Assembly (NCBI GenBank): GCA_017622055.1
Contig: JAGARY010000177.1
Location: 1-10,528, forward strand
Source: Treponema sp.
Lineage (GTDB): Bacteria > Spirochaetota > Spirochaetia > Treponematales > Treponemataceae
Direction: 5' to 3'
Length of the DNA stretch: 10,528 nt
Positions 1-6,346 of the stretch are shown one piece after another; position 1 is the first letter of the stretch; every line of letters begins with the position of its first letter. Both the position numbers and the translations under genes were made by a program. A model generated the notes under the pieces. That model searched no databases. It had not been told where the DNA came from and saw only the letters and a program-made list of their open reading frames with translations.

Positions 1-385
1 AGTAAGCAACTAAGTTTGTATCAGCCCCTGAGTGTGGTTGAACATAAGCATATTCAGCACCGAACAAAGCTTCTGCTTCGCGAGCTGCAACATTTTCTAC
101 AGCGTCAATATTTACACATCCACCGTAATAACGATGTTCTGGGAATCCTTCTGCGTATTTATCTGTTAAAAGATTTCCCATTGTTGCTTGAACATTTAAT
201 GAACAATAGTTTTCAGAAGCAACTAATTTTAGGTGACTTCTTTGATTTTCTAATTCGTTTACAATTGAAGCGGCAATTTCTGGTCCAACTTCTGCAACTT
301 GTTGTAAGTTTGCAACATAAGCTGTCATTGCAGCATTTGGTTTTCCGTTACAAGATGCCAAATAATTTTCTAAAGGTGTAGACAT
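1..385 (-). CDS. glyA: Serine hydroxymethyltransferase, N-terminal part (partial at window edge)
   Basis: PLP enzyme that interconverts serine plus tetrahydrofolate with glycine plus 5,10-methylene-tetrahydrofolate in the cytoplasm, the main source of one-carbon units. The 128 visible codons contain the family hallmarks LVASENY (54-60), LLTDKYAEGFPEHRYYGG (72-89) and FGAEYAYVQPHSGA (108-121). Compared with my memory of E. coli GlyA, Ser35, Tyr55, Glu57 and Tyr65 correspond to Ser57, Tyr77, Glu79 and Tyr87 at a constant offset of 22. The N-terminus is therefore about 22 residues longer than in E. coli, as in long-form treponemal enzymes. The PLP-binding lysine lies outside the window. The start ATG (complement of 383-385) has a good AGAGGA ribosome site (reverse strand, about 391-397). 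It is divergent from the M28 peptidase gene and is expected to continue past the left edge. Confidence 0.95.
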   Translation of the reverse strand, partial: MSTPLENYLASCNGKPNAAMTAYVANLQQVAEVGPEIAASIVNELENQRSHLKLVASENYCSLNVQATMGNLLTDKYAEGFPEHRYYGGCVNIDAVENVAAREAEALFGAEYAYVQPHSGADTNLVAY

Positions 386-422
386 ATTATTCCTCTTTTT
401 TTTAATATTTTATTTATATAAT

Positions 423-451
423 TTGTTTCATAAAGAATACTGTTATATAAT
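423..451 (+). promoter_or_regulatory. Putative sigma-70-type promoter of the M28 peptidase gene
   Basis: TTGTTT (423-428) is followed after 17 bp by a perfect TATAAT (446-451). This predicts a start near 458 and a leader of about 43 nt. The -35 box is weak, matching only the TTG of the consensus. The -10 is part of TATAATA, which is shared with the divergent glyA promoter. Confidence 0.55.
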
Positions 452-475
452 ATAGTAAATATAACTTATATTCAA
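447..475 (-). promoter_or_regulatory. Putative sigma-70-type promoter of glyA
   Basis: On the minus strand TTGAAT (470-475) is followed after 17 bp by TATTAT (447-452). This predicts a start near 440 and a 5' leader of about 55 nt that ends with the AGAGGA ribosome site. The -10 box overlaps the -10 box of the oppositely oriented promoter by five bases. The assignment rests on motif match and spacing only. Confidence 0.6.
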
Positions 476-500
476 TGAGGTTTAAGAATTGTTATAAATT

Positions 501-1313
501 ATGGAACAAAGTTTTTTTGTGGAAAGTGAATTTCTAGATTTTATTGAACATCCTCAAAATCGCAAAGAGTTTATTCAAAAAATGCTGAATAATAATGGAC
601 TCGATGCTCCAGTTTTGCAAATGGACGGAAAAAATCATATTTATGTGAATTTTCCAAAATCTCAATATTCAAAAAATAAAACAATCAAAACTATAATTGC
701 TCATTATGATATTTTTCCTGGTAGCCCTGGAGCCAACGATAATTCTTTTGCGGTTTATTGCATTTTAAAATGGGCAATTTTGTTGCATAAAAATTACCAA
801 AATTCACAGGCGCAGCACAATGTTCGGGTGATTTTTACTGACGGGGAAGAGTGCGGGGAAGAAGGTGTAAAATCTCAGGGGGCATTTGCTTTAGCTAAAG
901 TATTCAAAAAATTAAAAATTTTAAATGATGATATTTTTGTTTTTGATTGCATGGGGCGGGGGGATATTCCTTGTATTTGTGATTGTGCAATTCCTTTTAA
1001 CTCCAATAGAGTGTTTGTAAAAAAATATAAAGCCTTGGAACAAAAAGCTTGTAACGCAATTTCAAAAATTACAAATGGAAACTGTTTTAAAATAAAATCA
1101 AATTACAGTGATAATGCAAGTTTTTTAGCAAATGGAATTCCTGCAATTTGTATTACAATGCTTCCATTTGATGAATTACAAAAGTATTTATTTTTGAAGA
1201 AAATTCCTAATACTTGGAAGATGCTACATTCTGGGGAAGATAATATAAATAATCTAACAATTAATTCTAATATAAAATGCTTTCAATTATTGACCGAAAT
1301 TCTTAATGTATAG
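501..1313 (+). CDS. M28-family zinc metallopeptidase-like protein
   Basis: Predicted cytoplasmic dizinc peptidase or aminopeptidase-like hydrolase of the M28 family (270 aa); the substrate is unknown. There is no signal peptide or membrane segment. The metal-site pattern is visible in order: AHYD (His68, Asp70), GANDNS (bridging Asp80), DGEEC (catalytic Glu116 and metal ligand Glu117), FDCMG (Asp149) and LHSGED (His243). SDNASFLANGIPAI (203-216) is also typical of the family. The protein has ten cysteines, three of them in CICDC (158-162) just after the Asp149 ligand. The start at 501 is the first in-frame ATG after a stop at 495-497. It has no ribosome site at normal distance: the nearest, GAGG at 477-480, is 20 bases upstream. 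The diguanylate cyclase starts 44 bp downstream on the same strand, with no terminator between them. The family call is firm; peptidase activity is inferred. Confidence 0.85.
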   Translation: MEQSFFVESEFLDFIEHPQNRKEFIQKMLNNNGLDAPVLQMDGKNHIYVNFPKSQYSKNKTIKTIIAHYDIFPGSPGANDNSFAVYCILKWAILLHKNYQNSQAQHNVRVIFTDGEECGEEGVKSQGAFALAKVFKKLKILNDDIFVFDCMGRGDIPCICDCAIPFNSNRVFVKKYKALEQKACNAISKITNGNCFKIKSNYSDNASFLANGIPAICITMLPFDELQKYLFLKKIPNTWKMLHSGEDNINNLTINSNIKCFQLLTEILNV

Positions 1314-1357
1314 TAAAATTATAAAATCGTTTTCTATGATATGGAGAAAGTATTAAT

Positions 1358-2719
1358 ATGGATGAAAAAAAGTCCCATGGTTTTAAAATGCGTTATTTCA
1401 CATATTCAATTTTAGGTGTTTCTGTTGTATGTGGAAGTTTATTTTTGTATTTTGTTTTTCGTTTGATAGGTGTTTATGATTCATTCATGTCAAATGTTAC
1501 TGATTATACCGAATCTACAAAGGCTATTTCAGAATTTAGAGATTCTTCTGATTTTTTAACAAATCAAGCACGGTTATTTGCTGCAAAACAAGATACTATT
1601 TTTCTAAATAATTATTTACATGAAGTTGAAAATTTAAAAACAAGAGAAAATTCTATTGATGTAATAAAAATGACTCATAATCAGGATGATGTAATAACAA
1701 ATGTTACTATGGCGTATAATGAGTCCCAATATATTCAGTCGATTGAATTGTATGCAATGAAAATAACTTGTTTGGCAAATGGAATTGAAGTTTCTAAATA
1801 TGGCGATATTTTAAATGATATTCTTATTTCTGACTCTATTATGCAAATGTCAAAAGAAGAGCAGTATTTAATGGCTCAGGATTTTTTATTTGCATCTGAT
1901 TATTTGATTGCAAAAGAACGATTGTTTGAATATTGTGAAAAAGCCAATAGAGAATTAGTTTATGCCTTCTTGGAAATAAAAGAAGAAATGAATAGTTTCT
2001 TCATAAATCGTTTTTCTTTATTAATTTTATCTGTGGTAGTGTTATTTATTTCCATTATTATTTTTTCCGTGATGGTTCTATTCTTGTTAATTCGTCCAAT
2101 AAAATCTTATACAAAATCTATTTTAGTTGGTTTACCAATAAAAAAGGTTGGGTCGGAAGAATTACAAAGATTGGTTCATGCATATAACAAATTATGTCAA
2201 AATTATACAGAAAAGGCTAATGTTTTACGTCATAAAGCGGAGCATGATCCATTAACAGATTTGATTAATAGAGCTGGTTTTGATGAAATAAAAAATGTAT
2301 TGCGTGAATATAATGAGCCTATTGCCTATTTGTTAATAGATGTTGATTTCTTTAAGCAAATTAACGATGTTTACGGTCATCAAACTGGTGATTTAGTGTT
2401 GAAACGAATTGCGAAAATGTTGAGTGAACAATTTAGAAAAAGTGATTATGTTGCTAGAGTTGGTGGAGATGAATTTGCTGTTATTATGACAAAATTTGGA
2501 ACAAGTCCAACAGAAATAATTAAAGCTAAAATTGAAAATATGAATGCTTTACTTCAAACTGTTGTTGATAGTTTACCTGCAATTTCTTTGAGTGTAGGTG
2601 TTGCTTTTTCTGAAGAAGGTTTTGTTGATGATCTTGTTGCTCAAGCAGATTCTGCTTTGTATAAAGTAAAGAAAGGTGGTCGATGTAATTGTTCTTTTTA
2701 TGAAGAATTTAATGGTTAG
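1358..2719 (+). CDS. Membrane-anchored diguanylate cyclase with GGDEF domain and extracytoplasmic sensor region
   Basis: Makes cyclic di-GMP from two GTP at the inner membrane (453 aa). A short cytoplasmic N-terminus is followed by TM1 (about 13-37), a roughly 180-residue extracytoplasmic, mostly helical segment (38-218), TM2 (219-245), a linker and a C-terminal GGDEF domain (about 295-450). The domain shows HDPLTDLINR (296-305), the metal ligand Asp328 in LLIDVDFF, ND at 336-337, and an intact GGDEF signature (369-373). RKSD (360-363) sits exactly five residues before GGDEF and fits the RxxD inhibitory I-site, so product feedback is expected. There is no EAL or HD-GYP domain, so this is a synthase only. 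I recognise no named family in the sensor region. GGAG at 1343-1346 supports the start. A strong terminator follows the stop codon. The gene may be co-transcribed with the upstream peptidase. Confidence 0.93.
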   Translation: MDEKKSHGFKMRYFTYSILGVSVVCGSLFLYFVFRLIGVYDSFMSNVTDYTESTKAISEFRDSSDFLTNQARLFAAKQDTIFLNNYLHEVENLKTRENSIDVIKMTHNQDDVITNVTMAYNESQYIQSIELYAMKITCLANGIEVSKYGDILNDILISDSIMQMSKEEQYLMAQDFLFASDYLIAKERLFEYCEKANRELVYAFLEIKEEMNSFFINRFSLLILSVVVLFISIIIFSVMVLFLLIRPIKSYTKSILVGLPIKKVGSEELQRLVHAYNKLCQNYTEKANVLRHKAEHDPLTDLINRAGFDEIKNVLREYNEPIAYLLIDVDFFKQINDVYGHQTGDLVLKRIAKMLSEQFRKSDYVARVGGDEFAVIMTKFGTSPTEIIKAKIENMNALLQTVVDSLPAISLSVGVAFSEEGFVDDLVAQADSALYKVKKGGRCNCSFYEEFNG

Positions 2720-2748
2720 TTAAATATGAAAATATTTTAAGGTTAAAT

Positions 2749-2798
2749 AAAAAAAACACACATAATACTTTTTAAGAAGTGTTGTGTGTGTTTTTTTT
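2749..2798. terminator. Hairpin terminator between convergent genes
   Basis: CACACATAATACTT (2757-2770) pairs over its whole 14-bp length with AAGTGTTGTGTGTG (2777-2790), using two G-U pairs, around the 6-nt loop TTTAAG. Eight As precede it (2749-2756) and eight Ts follow (2791-2798), so it has a U-tract in both directions. In the minus-strand transcript the two G-U pairs become A-C mismatches, so termination should be stronger for the diguanylate cyclase transcript than for the transporter transcript. Confidence 0.88.
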
Positions 2799-2834
2799 GT
2801 CCTCGGTCAAATACGTGGATTTTGCAGCTTTATT

Positions 2835-4130
2835 TTATTTATCTTTTTTAGTAGGTCTTACTAAGAAAAGTGAAAGACAAAGTGCTACAGCATACAAAAC
2901 AAGTGTAACAATCAATACGTTTTGGTATCCTGTTGGGTTTACCATAACACCGTTGTGTTCAACTGGATTTCCAAAGTGGTTTACAATAAAACTTGCCATT
3001 TGGTTTCCTGTTAATCCTGCAAAAGCCCAAGCCGAAAGTGTAATTCCGTGAATTGCAGAAATGTTTCCCATACCATAGTGGTCAGAAAGAAGTGTTGGAA
3101 CGTTACTGAATCCTCCACCGTATCCTGCGTTTACAAAGAATATCAAAGCAAGAACTAAGATAATAAGTAAAATGTTTCCTTCACCTTTTTGAATACCATT
3201 TGTTGCTAAAACAATTGCTGTAAAGAAAATTGAAAGAATAAAAATCAATTTGTAAATTGTATTTCTATCTTTCAATTTATCTGCCCAAGCACTAAATCCA
3301 AGGCGTCCACCAGCATTAAAAATAGCAGAAACTGTAGAAATAATTCCAATTGCTCCACCAAGACCAATACATTTAATAATCATTTTTTCTTGTGAAATTA
3401 AAGCCAAACCACAAGTAATGTTCAAATAGAACATCAACCAAATTCCAATGTAACTTGCAATTGGTTCACGTTTTAATGTTGCAATAACACCTTCGTCTTT
3501 TGATTTTGTTTGTGGTTCAACCCAATCTGCCGGTTTTGCCAAAAGCAAATGACCAACAAACATCATTACAAAGTAAACTGCGGCCAAAATGTAGAACATT
3601 TTGTAGATTCCGCCTTCACCAAGGTTAGAAAGTAAAGATTGCATAATTGGAGAGGCAATAGCTTTTGCAGCACCAAAACCAGCAACTGCAAGACCTGTTG
3701 CAAGACCTTTTTTATCTTGGAACCAAAGCATTAATGTTTTTACAGGACTTAAATAACCAGTTCCAAGACCAATTCCCATAATGAATCCGTAACAAACGTA
3801 AATTCCAACTAAAGCTAAAATGCTGTGTGGGTTATTTCCGCCGTACCAAATAAAAAATCCAGTTCCAGCCATACCAAGTGCAAATGTAATTGTTGCAATT
3901 AACGATGACTTGTGGATGTTTTTTTCTACAATGTTGCCCATAAAAGCAGCAGACATACCTAAGAAAAAGATTGCAAAACTGAATGCCCATTCAGTTGCCC
4001 CTTTTGAAAAGCCAATGTAATCAGCAATTTCCTGGCTGAAAATTGACCAACAGTAAACAGTACCAATACTACAATGGAGTAAAAGAGCAGGAATAGCGCC
4101 TCTAATCCATTTGTTTTGAATGTTTTTCAT
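2835..4130 (-). CDS. Major facilitator superfamily transporter, OFA (oxalate/formate antiporter-like) group
   Basis: Inner-membrane carrier of 431 residues with about 12 hydrophobic segments, split six and six by a polar central loop (about 199-222). The TM4-5 loop WFQDKKGLATGLAVAGFGAA (136-155) is the signature of the OFA and monocarboxylate branch of the superfamily. GGRLGFSAWADKLKDRN (274-290) is the matching MFS loop motif in the second half. The oxalate carrier OxlT uses a TM11 lysine for dicarboxylate binding. The likely TM11 here (about 358-385) contains no lysine, so an oxalate substrate is doubtful and a monocarboxylate such as lactate, pyruvate or formate is more plausible (inference). 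The start has AAAAGGAA (reverse strand 4138-4145) about seven bases upstream. The gene is monocistronic as far as can be seen, ends at the shared terminator, and has its own promoter with a direct repeat. Confidence 0.88.
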   Translation of the reverse strand: MKNIQNKWIRGAIPALLLHCSIGTVYCWSIFSQEIADYIGFSKGATEWAFSFAIFFLGMSAAFMGNIVEKNIHKSSLIATITFALGMAGTGFFIWYGGNNPHSILALVGIYVCYGFIMGIGLGTGYLSPVKTLMLWFQDKKGLATGLAVAGFGAAKAIASPIMQSLLSNLGEGGIYKMFYILAAVYFVMMFVGHLLLAKPADWVEPQTKSKDEGVIATLKREPIASYIGIWLMFYLNITCGLALISQEKMIIKCIGLGGAIGIISTVSAIFNAGGRLGFSAWADKLKDRNTIYKLIFILSIFFTAIVLATNGIQKGEGNILLIILVLALIFFVNAGYGGGFSNVPTLLSDHYGMGNISAIHGITLSAWAFAGLTGNQMASFIVNHFGNPVEHNGVMVNPTGYQNVLIVTLVLYAVALCLSLFLVRPTKKDK

Positions 4131-4198
4131 ACCTTTTTTCCTTTTAGATTGATTTTTACACGCAGAGTAAAAAGTGCATGTATGAAAAGATACCCAAA

Positions 4199-4227
4199 AT
4201 TATAAACCTTTTATTTTCAATGTTCAA
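4199..4227 (-). promoter_or_regulatory. Putative sigma-70-type promoter of the OFA transporter
   Basis: On the minus strand TTGAAC (4222-4227) is followed after 17 bp by a perfect TATAAT (4199-4204). Transcription should start near 4192, giving a leader of about 60 nt. That leader contains a 7-bp AT-rich inverted repeat, TTTTTAC/GTAAAAA (4153-4159 and 4167-4173). The -35 box overlaps one copy of a 12-bp direct repeat. Confidence 0.7.
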
Positions 4228-4247
4228 TAGCGTGTTTTTCAATGTTC
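4214..4247 (-). repeat. Perfect 12-bp direct repeat with 22-bp period at the transporter promoter
   Basis: GAACATTGAAAA occurs twice on the minus strand, at 4236-4247 and 4214-4225, separated by 10 bp. The 22-bp period puts both copies on the same face of the helix. One copy overlaps the -35 box and spacer. The other lies just upstream, centred near -50 relative to the predicted start. This is the layout expected for tandem binding of a regulator. The repeat is directly seen; an operator role is inferred. Confidence 0.55.
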
Positions 4248-4313
4248 TCCAATCAACTACCCGAAAATCTAATTGTGCGTTTGAATTTAGAGAAAATAAA
4301 AAATCATTATAAC

Positions 4314-4342
4314 TTGTTTTTTGTAACAAAATCCTGTAAATT
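4314..4342 (+). promoter_or_regulatory. Weak candidate promoter of the alarmone synthetase
   Basis: TTGTTT (4314-4319) and TAAATT (4337-4342) are spaced by 17 bp, which would start transcription at or next to the ATG at 4350. An alternative is TATAAC (4308-4313) with a poor -35 (TTTAGA, 4286-4291). That would start near 4320 and give a leader made almost entirely of the inverted repeat. I cannot choose between the two. Confidence 0.3.
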
Positions 4343-4348
4343 TTGTTA
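4324..4348 (+). promoter_or_regulatory. Perfect inverted repeat abutting the alarmone synthetase start codon
   Basis: TAACAAAAT (4324-4332) and ATTTTGTTA (4340-4348) are perfect complements around the 7-nt spacer CCTGTAA, and the repeat ends one base before the ATG at 4350. No Shine-Dalgarno sequence is present here. The repeat could be an RNA hairpin over the ribosome landing site or a DNA operator overlapping the candidate -10. The repeat is seen; either role is inference. Confidence 0.5.
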
Positions 4349-4349
4349 T

Positions 4350-5051
4350 ATGAATATGGACAATAATGATAATCAAAATGTGGCTGGTCTTCCGTCGTTA
4401 CCAATAAATAATGAAGCATTTCCAATTTCTACAGATTTTTATAAAACTGCATTCCAATTTCAGCAGATTATGATGATTTATGAAAGTGCAATAAAGCAAA
4501 TAGAAACAAAGCTTGAAATTTTATCAAAAGAAATTAATGTCAATAAAAAAAGAAATCCAATTCAAAATATAAAAACTAGAATAAAATCTCCAGAAAGTAT
4601 TGTTCAAAAATTAGAAAAAAAGCATTTTCCTGTAAATTTTGATTCAATGATTACAAATCTAAATGATATAGCTGGGGTTAGGGTAGTGTGTCCTTATATT
4701 TCTGATATTTATTCAGTAAAAGAAATGTTATTAAAGCAACCTGATATAAAACTTATTGCTGAAAATGATTACATTGAATGTCCAAAAACTTCAGGATACA
4801 GAAGTTATCATATTGTAGTAGAAGTTCCTGTTTATTTGTCAAAAACAGAACATAATGTAAAAGTAGAAATTCAACTTAGAACAATTGCAATGGATTTTTG
4901 GGCTTCTTTAGAACATCAACTTCATTATAAAAATCCTGAAGAAGTTCCAGAAAGCATTCGTCGCGAACTGTTTAGAGTTGCCGAAACAATTGCTATGACA
5001 GATCGCGAAATGGAAGAAATTGCTTTTGAATTACAAGCACTTGATAATTAG
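4350..5051 (+). CDS. relQ: Small alarmone synthetase, RelQ-type (p)ppGpp synthetase
   Basis: Transfers pyrophosphate from ATP to the 3' position of GDP or GTP to make (p)ppGpp, the stringent-response signal, in the cytoplasm. From ATG 4350 it is 233 aa, a normal length for single-domain RelQ-type synthetases. It lacks the HD hydrolase, TGS and ACT domains of long RelA/SpoT proteins. Motifs in order: RIKSPESIVQKLEKK (77-91, substrate-binding basic segment), NDIAGVRVV (105-113), YIECPKTSGYRSYH (141-154, guanine-binding tyrosine region) and EIQLRTIAMDFWASLEH (173-189, containing the catalytic Glu in EIQLRT and a RelQ hallmark). The frame is open back to an ATG at 4242, but that adds a poor 36-residue extension lying over the transporter promoter. 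ATG 4350 or 4356 is more likely, although neither has a ribosome site. It converges on the barrel gene, stop codons 5 bp apart. Confidence 0.88.
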   Translation: MNMDNNDNQNVAGLPSLPINNEAFPISTDFYKTAFQFQQIMMIYESAIKQIETKLEILSKEINVNKKRNPIQNIKTRIKSPESIVQKLEKKHFPVNFDSMITNLNDIAGVRVVCPYISDIYSVKEMLLKQPDIKLIAENDYIECPKTSGYRSYHIVVEVPVYLSKTEHNVKVEIQLRTIAMDFWASLEHQLHYKNPEEVPESIRRELFRVAETIAMTDREMEEIAFELQALDN

Positions 5052-5056
5052 TGATT

Positions 5057-6325
5057 TTAGATTTTTGTTTTATACCCAATATCAGCACTAAATACTTTTC
5101 CTGGATTATTTCTTGATAATTCCATAAAGTTCATTTTGATAATACAACTTAATTCTCCAGAAAGAAATTGTGTAGAAGCGTATGCTGCAAGAGAAATATT
5201 AAAGTTTTGTTCGGTGAATGTTTCTTGTGTGTATTCTGTTCCATTTTCTCCAAGACAACTTAGTATATCTGCATTAGAATAACTTATGTTTGTGTTAAGA
5301 CCTAATGTGAAAAAACTAGAACCTAATTTTACAGAATCAACATAGAGATTTATATTTCCACCTAAAGAACCATCTAAAAATGGTAAATCAGATGAATTAT
5401 TGTAATTTTTGTTAGGAATGTTATAAAGAGTAATATCTAAGTTGCAGTTTTTAAAATTGAATCTAGGTTCAAGTAGAAAATATAGAGTTTCTTTCAATAA
5501 ATTAAACTCAGTTTTATCGAACGCTGCATTAAAAATTCCAAGTTGAAGAAAAACACTTTGAGTGTAATTATTTCCAATTAATATATTAGTTCCAGCGTGC
5601 CAATACGCAGTTTGAACTGCTATTAAGTAATCGTCAGTTGTATTTTCTAAAGGAATTCCAATTCCTCCTAATATATCAAGAGTGAAATATTGCAAAGATG
5701 TAGCAAATCTAAGGTCTGCATTGAATACGAATATATTTGAATTGTCTTTGTTAAGTGAATCTGAGTTTATGTATGAATAAAGACCAAAAGCCATTGGAGT
5801 GTTTTTTAATAGTAAAACATCACCAATTCCAAATCCGCTTTGTTTATGAATATTACTTCCACTAAGACCTAAGTAACTTGTTGTTAATTTTGAAGCAATT
5901 GGTTCAATTCCAAAATATTTTTGTAAAAAGATATCAGAACCAATTTGTTCATAAGTTCCAATAAAAGTGCTGAAGTAGTTTGTGGCAGATAATAATTCGC
6001 CTTTTATAACTAATGAAATTTCTTCTATTCTAAAGTTTGTGGAAGTTCCATTGTTAAAAATGTTTTCATCTAAAAAGTCTGCTGTGTTAATGGAAAATTC
6101 AGTTCTTGCCCACAATTTATCAGAAAAATTAAATTGACCTGCAAAGAAAGCTTGTAATTTTAAATCTGGATTGTATGTTTCTATATTATCTTCATTTGTT
6201 TCTGTACTACCAGAATAGTTTAAATTTACACCTGTCATCCCACTAAAAAAAGAATTAGAAAATAAAAAAGAACTAATTGATAAAACCAAAATTATTATTG
6301 ATGTTTTTTTGCAAATCTTATTCAT
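5057..6325 (-). CDS. Predicted exported outer-membrane beta-barrel protein, function unknown
   Basis: A 422-residue protein with a typical signal peptide: basic MNKICKK, hydrophobic stretch 9-22, and probable cleavage near residues 23-25. There is no lipobox cysteine, so a lipoprotein is unlikely. The rest is polar and rich in Asn, Ser, Thr, Phe and Tyr, with many short amphipathic strands ending in aromatic residues (for example LKLQAFFAGQFNFSDKLWAR at 55-74 and SFFTLGLNTNISYS at 339-352). It has almost no long hydrophobic helix. This is the composition of a beta-barrel, possibly with 14-18 strands. I do not recognise the family. The C-terminal residues (YKTKI) lack the usual final Phe or Tyr of proteobacterial barrels, which is common in spirochaetes. 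AGAGGAA (reverse strand 6334-6340) supports the start. It is divergent from cheA and preceded by a sigma-28-like promoter, suggesting a tie to motility (inference). Confidence 0.7.
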   Translation of the reverse strand: MNKICKKTSIIILVLSISSFLFSNSFFSGMTGVNLNYSGSTETNEDNIETYNPDLKLQAFFAGQFNFSDKLWARTEFSINTADFLDENIFNNGTSTNFRIEEISLVIKGELLSATNYFSTFIGTYEQIGSDIFLQKYFGIEPIASKLTTSYLGLSGSNIHKQSGFGIGDVLLLKNTPMAFGLYSYINSDSLNKDNSNIFVFNADLRFATSLQYFTLDILGGIGIPLENTTDDYLIAVQTAYWHAGTNILIGNNYTQSVFLQLGIFNAAFDKTEFNLLKETLYFLLEPRFNFKNCNLDITLYNIPNKNYNNSSDLPFLDGSLGGNINLYVDSVKLGSSFFTLGLNTNISYSNADILSCLGENGTEYTQETFTEQNFNISLAAYASTQFLSGELSCIIKMNFMELSRNNPGKVFSADIGYKTKI

Positions 6326-6346
6326 AAAAAAAATTCCTCTGCTTGT

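Noticed and set aside
16..381. Plus-strand open frame of 121 codons
   Set aside because: It lies antisense to glyA, whose conserved motifs are unmistakable on the minus strand. Its own translation is low-complexity Leu/His/Gln.
475..537. Possible 20-codon upstream ORF starting at ATG 475 and overlapping the M28 start
   Set aside because: It has no ribosome site and no recognisable leader-peptide feature. Such short frames are common by chance in this AT-rich DNA.
2779..3051. Plus-strand open frame opposite the transporter 3' end
   Set aside because: It starts inside the terminator hairpin and is antisense to well-conserved membrane segments.
4242..4349. ATG 4242 as the start of the alarmone synthetase
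   Set aside because: It would add 36 residues not found in RelQ-type proteins, has no ribosome site, and lies within the transporter's direct repeat. Starting at 4350 gives the normal family length.
4156..4425. Minus-strand open frame of 89 codons across the transporter/synthetase intergenic region
   Set aside because: It overlaps the transporter promoter and the synthetase start, has no ribosome site, and its sequence matches nothing recognisable.
5029..5049. AATTACAAG...CTTGATAATT hairpin as a true terminator
   Set aside because: It is imperfect, overlaps the coding end of the synthetase and is not followed by a clean T-run, so it was not annotated as a terminator.
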